NCBI GenBank assembly: GCA_016930485.1
Contig: JAFGGP010000026.1
Location: forward strand, 1-48,850
Direction: 5' to 3'
Length of the DNA: 48,850 bases
DNA from: Candidatus Omnitrophota bacterium
GTDB lineage: Bacteria > Omnitrophota > Gorgyraeia > JAFGGP01
A program made the translations under genes and the position numbers. This document shows, in pieces, positions 24,758 to 32,084 of the stretch (positions are counted from its first letter, which is position 1; each line of letters opens with the position of its first letter). Below the pieces are notes generated by a model. It was given only the letters and a program-made list of their open reading frames with translations, did not search any database and was not told the DNA's origin.

Positions 24758-25077
24758 TGTAGCTCCTTTTATAACGTCACTAAGTCACCAGGACACCCCC
24801 TTCTTCGCCAAGCAGCTTCCGCGCTTGGCTTCGCAGGGCAGGCATGACACCGTGTCACCAGTAATACAATTCCAAAATCCTAATGTCCCTACTTCGCTAA
24901 AGCTACGAAGGGCAAGCAAAATCCAAATGAAATCCAAAACCCAAATAAATCAAAAATCTTTTTATTTCTTTTTTTGGGATTTGTCATTGAACGATTCGTT
25001 TGTCATTTGCCTGCCAGCTCTTTAGCAGGGAAATTTGTCATTTGTCATTGAAAGTCACTGGTGACTTTGTGACCAGG
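24758..25077. repeat. Intergenic mosaic repeat block
   Basis: No gene is seen in these 320 nt. Contents: GTCAC words near 24775, a GCCAAGC/GCTTGGC hairpin near 24810-24830, TTCGCAGGGCAGGCATGAC, a run of CAAAATCCAAAT words, TTTGTCATTTGTCATTG, and the perfect 8-bp palindrome AAAGTCAC-TG-GTGACTTT (25051-25068). The block ends at the stop codon of the next gene on the left side of transcription (25078). Confidence 0.75.
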
Positions 25078-25938
25078 TTATTGTTTTGATATATGCTTGT
25101 CTATATAACCCAGCATCTCCGCTACCCGCCTGACATACGTATGTTCCTGCATAACCAGCCGGTGACCGGCATCCGCTATCCTCCGACGCTCCTCATCATG
25201 CGTAAGATAGTAAGTAATGGAATGAAACAGCTCATGGGCATTGTGATAGACGACCATATTTTTTCTGTCAATAAAACCGAGCTGGGCCAAGGCATCCTCT
25301 TCCCCGTGGTTGGTCAGGATCATGGCCCCGCAGGCGGCGATCTCGAATAACCTCTGCGTGATCACGCTTTTGTTAGTGAAATAAGACCGGATATACTGGA
25401 ATCCTATCTTGGATCTGGAGTATACCTCGTTCATCCTTGTGTGATCGATCATTCCGATAAAACTATGCGGATACCTTTCCCTTATTTCCTGCAGATAAAA
25501 CTTTCGGGGGACCCCGCCGTCCGTACCCACAAAACCCACGTCGTACTCCTCTTTCACATCAACTCTGTTATGAATGCGCGGATCACACCCTACGGGGATC
25601 CATCGGACCCTTCTGCATACCCTCTTCAGATTTTCTACGTCCGACTTCTGCGGACAAAACACAACGTCATAGCGTGCGGCAATCTTTGTTATTTTTTTGT
25701 ACGGGTACTTCAGATGGGTGTCGAGAGGCCAATATGCCGACGGCCGCAAATAGGAAGGAATGTCGTATTCATATATCCCCTCGTCCACCCGGAAATACAG
25801 ATCAAAGGTGTCGGGAATCGCGTATGCCTCCCTTGTCCAGAAATGGGTAAACGGCACCCCTAACTCCCTCAGTGCGGCCGCCACATAATTGCCTACGCAC
25901 CGCTTGGTCAACTCATCATATATGAGAGCTACATTCAT
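25078..25938 (-). CDS. CgeB-like glycosyltransferase (GT-B, Glyco_trans_1_2 type)
   Basis: A 286-residue protein with the C-terminal half of CgeB-type transferases: YDVGFVGTDGGVPRKFYLQEIRERYP, IGFQYIRS, QRLFEIAACGAMILTNH (the conserved nucleotide-sugar-binding EIAACG box), and YLTHDEERRRIADAGHRLV. The N-terminal half is a shortened Rossmann-like domain. It would act in the cytosol on a growing lipid-linked glycan. It overlaps the small membrane-protein gene before it by 4 nt. The repeat block downstream begins at its stop codon. Confidence 0.8.
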   Translation of the reverse strand: MNVALIYDELTKRCVGNYVAAALRELGVPFTHFWTREAYAIPDTFDLYFRVDEGIYEYDIPSYLRPSAYWPLDTHLKYPYKKITKIAARYDVVFCPQKSDVENLKRVCRRVRWIPVGCDPRIHNRVDVKEEYDVGFVGTDGGVPRKFYLQEIRERYPHSFIGMIDHTRMNEVYSRSKIGFQYIRSYFTNKSVITQRLFEIAACGAMILTNHGEEDALAQLGFIDRKNMVVYHNAHELFHSITYYLTHDEERRRIADAGHRLVMQEHTYVRRVAEMLGYIDKHISKQ

Positions 25939-26414
25939 CCCTGTAATTCCCTTATAAACGTCTCGAGGGTAAGTTCGGATTCACTGTTATAAAATCTATC
26001 ATAGACTCTAAAACCTCCCGCACTGTTCTTTTCGCATGAGTCGCACGCCCCCGGTGCCCGATCCTCTGATATGCCGGGTTCTCTTTTAACCGCCTTTATT
26101 ATAAAAAGTTTCTTTTTAAATAAATCAAAAAAAGGCCTGAAGGAATCGGCTGTAAATCGGCCGTCGACAATAAGTGCCTTCATTTTCCCACTTAACAAAA
26201 AGAACAGTACAACACAGAAAGCGATAATGCTATAACTTCTCCGCCAAAGAGACCGTATCCTGATACTGCTATATGGCGTTATCTCTTCTACTATATCCTT
26301 TGGAAGGACACCTTTAATAATGCATACACTTTCTATCCCGTTGTGATGCAACAGGATGCTGCATTCCCTCTGTGCCTGCCAACCATGCTCGATTAAAAAG
26401 AGTACCTGTTTCAT
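25935..26414 (-). CDS. Unknown 159-residue membrane protein in the glycan cluster
   Basis: No family is recognised. The N-terminus MKQVLFLIEHGWQAQRECSILLHHNGIESVCIIKG looks like the first Rossmann strand-loop-helix of a GT-B protein; a hydrophobic segment (about 61-77, SIIAFCVVLFFLLSG) follows. The C-terminal part has a CDSCEK pair and no further motif. It could be a degraded or minimal glycosyltransferase N-domain that works with the CgeB-like protein encoded next; both overlaps are 4 nt (ATGA), so the three genes look translationally coupled. Confidence 0.6.
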   Translation of the reverse strand: MKQVLFLIEHGWQAQRECSILLHHNGIESVCIIKGVLPKDIVEEITPYSSIRIRSLWRRSYSIIAFCVVLFFLLSGKMKALIVDGRFTADSFRPFFDLFKKKLFIIKAVKREPGISEDRAPGACDSCEKNSAGGFRVYDRFYNSESELTLETFIRELQG

Positions 26415-27529
26415 GGCGTTGCGTTTTTTGTGCACGAATGACCCTGAAGCAGCTCTTTGCACGCATGACATACCTCGTCCACACCAATAGAGGTCACGCA
26501 CTCAAAATGCATATCGCAGCTCGGAAGTCTAAAGTTCTTATAGCAAGGGCGGCATGGGATGTCCTTTGATATAACCCTAACCGTATTTCTTGCAGGATAG
26601 GGACCGTAAATCCCCGGGTCGGCCGGACCAAAGATGCCTACGGTCCTCGCATTCTGACTTACCGCAATATGAAACGGGCCGCCGTCGTTTGAGACAATCA
26701 GGGAACATCGAGAAATGCAGGCCGCAAACTCTTCCAGTGAGGTTTCCCCGGCCAGATTAGCACAACCGCCTTTGATTGCCTTCTCCGTCTTCTCACACAG
26801 CTGTCTCTCGGACGCTGCCCCAAAAAGCACAATCCTTGCTTCAAACTCATCGATTAATCCGCCGGCAAGCTCCGCAAATTTATCTACCGGCCACCTCTTC
26901 CTTACGGCAGAAGCACCCCAGCTGTCTCCTCCGCCGGGCACAATGCCCACAATAATGCCCCCTGCTCGCAGCCCCTTCCTCTCGAATAGTTCTCTCGCCG
27001 CCTTATATGCCGGTTCTGAAACAGGGAACTCCGACGGCGTGACTCGGTCCTCTTTGATGCCAAAAGAGCGGCCCAGATCCAGATAATACTCTGCAATATG
27101 CTTGTGCGCAAAACCGTCCGGCACATCTACCTTTTGGGTCAAAAAGCGTCCTCTTTTTTTATAGTGAAACCCTACCCGTTTTCCGATTCCCAGCCCCATA
27201 ATAACAAGGCCGAATTTATCGGATAAAGACATATCGATCGCCGCTGTAAAGTTCTCTTTTTTGAGCTGGCGTAAAAAATGCGAAAATGTCTTTACGCATC
27301 GAATCTTGGAGGTCTTCCAAAGGTCACCATACTCATCCTTCTCATAAATAAATATCTTATTAACGTTGGCATTGTGCCGAAGCACATCGGAGGCCCTGCG
27401 GTTAGCTACATAGGCGATAAAGGCATCGGGGTATGTTCCCCGTAGAGCCCCCACTAACGGCGTAGAGTAAAGCACATCCCCTATGCCAAAAGGGTTAATA
27501 AGCAGTATGCGCGGCGGGTTCCCCTTCAT
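26411..27529 (-). CDS. Glycosyltransferase family 9, ADP-heptose:LPS heptosyltransferase-like
   Basis: A 372-residue GT-B enzyme: LINPFGIGDVLYSTPLVGALR at the start, KRVGFHYKKRG, GIVPGGGDSWGASAVRKRWP, and the donor-binding VSNDGGPFHIAVSQNARTVGIFGPADP. This is the WaaC/WaaF/RfaQ pattern. The C-terminal tail holds six cysteines in about 55 residues (CRPCYK, SCDMHFEC, CHAC), which is usual in some members. The gene gmhB at 12481 fits a heptose donor. The ATG at 27529 overlaps rmlD by 4 nt; a longer N-terminus is possible but without a ribosome site. Confidence 0.9.
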   Translation of the reverse strand: MKGNPPRILLINPFGIGDVLYSTPLVGALRGTYPDAFIAYVANRRASDVLRHNANVNKIFIYEKDEYGDLWKTSKIRCVKTFSHFLRQLKKENFTAAIDMSLSDKFGLVIMGLGIGKRVGFHYKKRGRFLTQKVDVPDGFAHKHIAEYYLDLGRSFGIKEDRVTPSEFPVSEPAYKAARELFERKGLRAGGIIVGIVPGGGDSWGASAVRKRWPVDKFAELAGGLIDEFEARIVLFGAASERQLCEKTEKAIKGGCANLAGETSLEEFAACISRCSLIVSNDGGPFHIAVSQNARTVGIFGPADPGIYGPYPARNTVRVISKDIPCRPCYKNFRLPSCDMHFECVTSIGVDEVCHACKELLQGHSCTKNATP

Positions 27530-28467
27530 TGCTGCACTATGCCTTCCTGTATGCAATATGACTTCACTAGTGCCGGATATCCCTCGTCCTGCAGGCGCTT
27601 CATCTCTGTAATACTCTCCTGAAGATCAGGCAGAGGTGTCTTCAGGATGAGCCGGGCCTTTGAAACGCTTAAAGAAGAATCGGCCGGTCTTGCGGCGGGC
27701 CCCCGAAAGCTGGTTCGCGAAACCGGACTAAGGCATGTTTTATCTAAGGAAAAGACATCGCATATACACTCGGCAACCTCAAACCGGGAGCATCGTTGGG
27801 CCCCTGTCACATGTAACGTGCCGGTATAGCGGCCTGCCGCAAGCTCAAGAAGGGCATCCGCAAGATTATTGGTAAGGATCGGCGAATAATACTGGTCTAT
27901 AAAAAGTGGGGTTTTCTTCCCCGCGCTCACCCCGGCGATAACCCACTCGGAAAAACTCAATTTGTCCTGGGCGTTCCAGCCATAAAGTGAGGTCCTCACG
28001 ATGCAGTAACTCTGGCAGGTCGAACGGATAATCTCCTCTGCCCTTACCTTTGTCTCGGCATAGTATGAGAGCGGGTTGACCGCGTCCTCTTCGGTGTAAT
28101 ATGATTTTTTGCCGTCAAAGACATAATCCGTTGAGATAAAGATGAGACGGGCACCGATCTTTGCCACCTCCTCGGCGATCAGCTGTACGGCGACTACATT
28201 CGAGCGTTCTGCCTGCGCCCGATCGACTTCGCATCCGTCAACATTGGTAAAGGCGGCGGTATGAATGATGGCCTCTGGCTGTACGCCATCGATAAGCCCC
28301 CGGAAAACACCCCTATCCGCCAGGTCCGCCTGTATTATGCCGGCTGCTCCGGGAACTCGAAAGGGATATGTATAGTAGGTCAAAAATGTCTCGTAATCCC
28401 TAACGGCCTGCATCGCGACAGCCGATCCCAAAAGACCGCTGCCTCCGGTAATAAGCACCCTCTTCAT
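27526..28467 (-). CDS. rmlD: dTDP-4-dehydrorhamnose reductase
   Basis: A 313-residue atypical SDR that makes dTDP-L-rhamnose from dTDP-4-keto-rhamnose. Signatures: ITGGSGLLGSA (6-16), HTAAFTNVDGCE, STDYVFDG (112-119), catalytic Tyr136/Lys140 in YAETK, and RPADSSLS near the C-terminus, which is typical of RmlD. A methionine-adenosyltransferase beta-subunit-like annotation would be the main alternative. It lies 16 nt after the UDP-glucuronate decarboxylase-like gene and is coupled to the GT9 gene. RmlC is not in the window. Confidence 0.88.
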   Translation of the reverse strand: MKRVLITGGSGLLGSAVAMQAVRDYETFLTYYTYPFRVPGAAGIIQADLADRGVFRGLIDGVQPEAIIHTAAFTNVDGCEVDRAQAERSNVVAVQLIAEEVAKIGARLIFISTDYVFDGKKSYYTEEDAVNPLSYYAETKVRAEEIIRSTCQSYCIVRTSLYGWNAQDKLSFSEWVIAGVSAGKKTPLFIDQYYSPILTNNLADALLELAAGRYTGTLHVTGAQRCSRFEVAECICDVFSLDKTCLSPVSRTSFRGPAARPADSSLSVSKARLILKTPLPDLQESITEMKRLQDEGYPALVKSYCIQEGIVQQ

Positions 28468-28483
28468 AATATAACGATTCTCC

Positions 28484-29416
28484 CTACCTCTGTTTTTTGA
28501 AATACTCTATTGTCGCCGCAATGCCGTCGCGCGTAGACACCCGGGGAAACCAGCCCAGACACTCCTTCGCCCGTGAGATGTCCGGCTGACGGACCTTGGG
28601 GTCGTCGACCGGCAACGGCTCAAAGATAATCCTGCTCGAACTCCCGCTCATCTCGATAATCAGCTCGGCCATACCCTTCACGGTGTACTCATCGGGATTG
28701 CCTATGTTCACCGGTGTATTCAGACCGGATATAAGAAGTCTGAAAATGCCCTCGACAAGATCGTCGATAAAACAGAAACTCCTGGTCTGGAGTCCGTCAC
28801 CGAAAACAGTGATATCCTTGCCGGCGAGGGCCTGGTTGATAAATGTCGGGACAGCCCTTCCGTCGTTCCTTCTCATCCGCGGACCAAAGGTGTTAAAAAT
28901 GCGCACTATCTTGGTGTTCAGGCGATGGGTATGATGATATGCCATCACCATCGCCTCGGCAAACCGCTTTGCCTCGTCATAGACCCCCCGAGGACCGATC
29001 GGATTAACGTTGCCCCAGTAGTCCTCGCTCTGCGGATGCACCAGGGGATCGCCGTATACCTCGGAGGTCGATGCCAAAAGAAACGCGGCGTTCTTTTCTT
29101 TTGCGAGGCCCAAGGCGTTATGCGTACCCAGTGCCCCTACCTTCAGCGTATGTATGGGGTACTGCAGATAGTCGATGGGGCTGGCGGGTGAGGCAAAGTG
29201 GAGTATATAATCGAGCGGCCCCTCTATTGTTATATGTTCGCAGACATTGTGTTTCATAAATTCAAAGTTCCCGTTTCCGGTCAGATGTTCGATATTGGAC
29301 AATTTTCCTGTCAGGAGGTTGTCCAGACAGATGACCGACATCCCTTCTTTTAACAACCGTTCGCAGAGATACGAACCGATGAAACCTGCCCCTCCAGTAA
29401 TTACTGCCCTTTTCAT
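28484..29416 (-). CDS. UDP-glucuronate decarboxylase (UDP-xylose synthase)-like SDR
   Basis: A 310-residue protein of the usual UXS length. [10 protein letters not shown] (8-17), [41 protein letters not shown], catalytic Tyr146/Lys150 in [16 protein letters not shown] and [17 protein letters not shown] match the UXS group, which decarboxylates UDP-glucuronate to UDP-xylose. The ATG at 29416 follows AGAGGG; a longer start would read into repeat sequence. UDP-glucose dehydrogenase, the usual supplier, is not in the window. It is followed by rmlD. Confidence 0.9.
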   Translation of the reverse strand: MKRAVITGGAGFIGSYLCERLLKEGMSVICLDNLLTGKLSNIEHLTGNGNFEFMKHNVCEHITIEGPLDYILHFASPASPIDYLQYPIHTLKVGALGTHNALGLAKEKNAAFLLASTSEVYGDPLVHPQSEDYWGNVNPIGPRGVYDEAKRFAEAMVMAYHHTHRLNTKIVRIFNTFGPRMRRNDGRAVPTFINQALAGKDITVFGDGLQTRSFCFIDDLVEGIFRLLISGLNTPVNIGNPDEYTVKGMAELIIEMSGSSSRIIFEPLPVDDPKVRQPDISRAKECLGWFPRVSTRDGIAATIEYFKKQR

Positions 29417-29754
29417 AGAACCCTCTTTTCTTTGTTCACATTGATAGAAATTCCAAATTAGTTCTTCGGGTTGCTCGGGTCTGGCGGGTTCGCGGGTTCG
29501 AAAGTAGTTCATTGGTTCTTCGAGTTACTCGGGTTACTCAAGTTCATTATAGCGTCTAGCAGATAGCGTTTAGCGGTTAGATTTTTTTCTTTTTCTATAC
29601 GCTGGCCGCTAATCACTACACGCTAAAGAAGAACTCGTTAACTCGCTAACCATTTTTAACTCGTGAACTCGCCTGCCCTGAGTCCCTCGACCGCACTCGG
29701 GATAAACTCAGTCGAAGGGTAGAACTCGTTAACTCGCGAACTACTGGTGACTTG
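29417..29754. repeat. Intergenic mosaic repeat block
   Basis: No gene in these 338 nt. Families seen: GTTCGCGGGTTCGAAAG and TTACTCGGGTTACTC words (also at 13070-13110), TAGCGTTTAGCGGTTAG with CGCTGGCCGCTAATC (also near 8550), AACTCGTTAACTCGC, and a CCCTCGAC-AGTCGAAGGG hairpin near 29680-29720. The block ends in ACTGGTGACTTG, directly at the rmlB stop codon. Confidence 0.75.
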
Positions 29755-30711
29755 TTAGTGTTTCAGTGGTCTCCACCACCATTCATTCTTTCTGTACCAG
29801 TCAACCGTGTACGACAGCGCCTTTTGAAAATTCCATTGAGGACGCCACCCCAGTGAGTGTACCTTGGTCGAGTCAAGAGAATAGCGCCTGTCATGTCCCG
29901 GCCTGTCAGGAACAAATTCGATAGATGTCTCAGGTGCCCCGCACTCAGCTACTATCATCCTGGTCAACTCTCTGTTGGGGACCTCAAAGGAGCCGCCGAT
30001 ATTATAGATTTCCCCCGGGATGCCCCGGTGGAGAACACAATCAATCGCCAGGCAGTTGTCTTCGACAAAGAGCCAGTCACGGATATTCATCCCGTCCCCG
30101 TACAGAGGGACCTTTTTGCCTTCGATAAGGTTGGTGACAAAAAGTGGTATGACCTTTTCGGGAAACTGATATGGACCGAAATTATTGGAGCTGCGGGTAA
30201 CAATGGCCGGGAGGCCGTAGGTTACAAAATAAGACCTGGCAAGGTGATCACCTGCCGCCTTACTTGCGGAGTACGGGCTATTCGGCATAAGGGGAGATGT
30301 CTCCGTAAAAGATCCCTGTTCGATCGATCCGTAAACCTCGTCGGTTGAAATCTGAATAAAGCGGGGCGTCTTACTATCCAGGGCCGCCTCGAGAAGCGTA
30401 TAGGTCCCCATGACATTCGTTGCTAAAAACTTCGAGGCATCCGCTATCGAACGGTCAACATGGGTCTCGGCAGCAAAATTGACGATGGCCTGACAGCCCG
30501 GCACAATATCCCGCAGCAGACCGGCATCGCAGATATCCCCCTTGATGAACGTATAACCGGCGCGACCCTCGAGGTCTCTGAGGCTTGCGCGATTGCCGGC
30601 ATAGGTCAGTTTATCCAGATTGACGATGTCATATTCAGGATATTTTTTCTTGAGGAACCGGACAAAATGAGAACCGATAAAACCGGCCCCTCCTGTAACT
30701 AATATCTTCAT
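29755..30711 (-). CDS. rmlB: dTDP-glucose 4,6-dehydratase
   Basis: A 318-residue extended SDR that converts dTDP-glucose to dTDP-4-keto-6-deoxyglucose. The NAD loop GGAGFIG (7-13), AAETHVDRSI, the Thr123-Asp124-Glu125 triad in STDEVYG, Tyr147/Lys151 in YSASK, and RSSNNFGPYQFPEK are all characteristic. An AAGGGAG site precedes the ATG. It stands between two repeat blocks and may be its own transcription unit, though rmlA lies upstream on the same strand. Confidence 0.95.
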   Translation of the reverse strand: MKILVTGGAGFIGSHFVRFLKKKYPEYDIVNLDKLTYAGNRASLRDLEGRAGYTFIKGDICDAGLLRDIVPGCQAIVNFAAETHVDRSIADASKFLATNVMGTYTLLEAALDSKTPRFIQISTDEVYGSIEQGSFTETSPLMPNSPYSASKAAGDHLARSYFVTYGLPAIVTRSSNNFGPYQFPEKVIPLFVTNLIEGKKVPLYGDGMNIRDWLFVEDNCLAIDCVLHRGIPGEIYNIGGSFEVPNRELTRMIVAECGAPETSIEFVPDRPGHDRRYSLDSTKVHSLGWRPQWNFQKALSYTVDWYRKNEWWWRPLKH

Positions 30712-31088
30712 TTTTGACTCCCTTCATAACGTCATCGGTTCTTAAATCTCAAATGCCGAATGACAAATCTCAAATGAATCATTCAATTCCAAATACCAAA
30801 CGTGTTTGCCATCCCTGCGGAACCTGTCCTCACGAAACTAGGAAGCAGGGATCCAGAAAAATAGTGGATTCCGCATCAAGTGCGGAATGACATATGTGTA
30901 CTCTTTTTAAAATAATTTGGATTCTGCCCTGAACCAAAGCGCAGCTTGGTACAGGGCAACCATGTACCGAATTATGTTCTGGTTCATGGTCGGATTTCGT
31001 TTGGGTTTTGCCTGCCCTGCGAAGCTATGCACGAAAGTAGCATAGCGAAGAAGGGGAATTTGTCATTTGTCATTGAACATCACCGGTG
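30712..31088. repeat. Intergenic mosaic repeat block with two hairpins
   Basis: These 377 nt hold no recognisable gene. Seen are CAAATCTCAAATG words, a perfect ATTCCGCA/TGCGGAAT hairpin (30868-30888), a second inverted repeat with 13-nt arms and one mismatch (TGCCCTGAACCAA at 30925-30937, TTGGTACAGGGCA at 30946-30958), and TTTGTCATTTGTCATTG followed by ATCACCGGTG. The block ends at the rmlA stop codon. Confidence 0.75.
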
Positions 31089-31808
31089 TTATGTTCCCTG
31101 TTCCGCGACCAGCGCGCTTGCGCGATAGAGGGACTCAAAGGTCCCCGCATCAGTCCACCATCCCTCCAGGATTTCATACTTCATCCGATTCTTCTTGATA
31201 TAGTAATTATTGACGTCTGTGATCTCCAGTTCACCGCGGCCTGAGGGCCTTAATGTCTTGATAATCTCAAAGACCTGCCTGTCATACATATATATCCCGG
31301 TCACGATATAGGGCGATTTGGGCCGTGCGGGCTTTTCCTCGATGCCCACGATAGCATCTCCTGCAAGTTCGACAACGCCGAATCGTTCGGGGTCCCGAAC
31401 CTCCTTAATAAGAATGCGCGCACCTTCTGCCTGAGTTTCAAAGCGTTCAACGGCACCTTTAATATTTCTTTCGACAATATTATCGCCCAGTATGACCACT
31501 ATCTTGTCCTCTTCGGCAAAATGCTCGGCGAGAGACAGCGCGGCGGCGATGCCGCCCTCGCCCTTCTGATAGGTATAATTAATATGTTTGAGTCCAAAGT
31601 CAGCGCCGTTGCCTAACAGCCTGAGAAAATCGCCGGCGCTGTTGCCGCCGGTGACAAGCATAATATCGGTAATGCCCGCGTCTACCAGCGTCTGAATAGG
31701 ATAGTAAATCATAGGCTTGTTGTATACCGGCAGCAGATGTTTATTGGTGACTCTCGTCAGAGGATCTAAACGCGTACCCAAACCGCCCGCCAAGATGACG
31801 CCTCTCAT
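31089..31808 (-). CDS. rmlA: Glucose-1-phosphate thymidylyltransferase, short type
   Basis: A 239-residue nucleotidyltransferase: VILAGGLGTRLDPLT (4-18), NKPMIYYPI, VILGDNI (the metal-binding Asp), EEKPARPKS and GELEITDVNNYYI. It charges glucose 1-phosphate with dTTP, the first step to dTDP-rhamnose. The classic RmlA is about 290 residues; this one lacks the C-terminal helical extension, as in other short members, so a different allosteric behaviour is expected. AAGGAG precedes the ATG by 7 nt. It follows the small winged-helix gene by 30 nt. Confidence 0.92.
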   Translation of the reverse strand: MRGVILAGGLGTRLDPLTRVTNKHLLPVYNKPMIYYPIQTLVDAGITDIMLVTGGNSAGDFLRLLGNGADFGLKHINYTYQKGEGGIAAALSLAEHFAEEDKIVVILGDNIVERNIKGAVERFETQAEGARILIKEVRDPERFGVVELAGDAIVGIEEKPARPKSPYIVTGIYMYDRQVFEIIKTLRPSGRGELEITDVNNYYIKKNRMKYEILEGWWTDAGTFESLYRASALVAEQGT

Positions 31809-31838
31809 AATACGGCTCCTTGTTATCGGTGGTAGTGA

Positions 31839-32084
31839 TTACCGTTCTGCCCCGACCGTTTCGGTCTGATGCACCAGATCAATTCCCCGGTGTTTATTCA
31901 GAGACCGCTTAATAAAACCCTTCTTCTCAAGGGCCAGCAAACGGTCGATGGTTCCCTTATATGAAGAGATGCCGCATCCCTCCTGAATCTCCCGGATATA
32001 AGGGGCCCGGTTGTAATGCTCGAGGTAGGTTACGATAAATTCGTAAACCGTCCTCTGCCCTTCTGTTAAATTATTGCCTATCAC
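31839..32084 (-). CDS. Stand-alone LexA-type winged-helix protein
   Basis: An 81-residue protein that consists only of a LexA DNA-binding domain: LTEGQRTVYEFIVTYLEHYNRAPYIREIQ, then GISSYKGTIDRLLALEKKGFIKR and RGIDLV align along the whole domain. The LexA peptidase half (Ala-Gly cleavage site, Ser/Lys pair) is absent. The start is the GTG at 32084, since a full AAGGAGG lies 6 nt upstream; the gene then overlaps the fusion transferase by 14 nt. A role as local regulator of the glycan genes is inferred from position only. Confidence 0.82.
   Translation of the reverse strand: MIGNNLTEGQRTVYEFIVTYLEHYNRAPYIREIQEGCGISSYKGTIDRLLALEKKGFIKRSLNKHRGIDLVHQTETVGAER

Noticed and set aside
30712-30790. 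Promoter before rmlB
   Set aside because: The best boxes (TTGAGA, 17 nt, TTATGA) match the -10 consensus too poorly to report.
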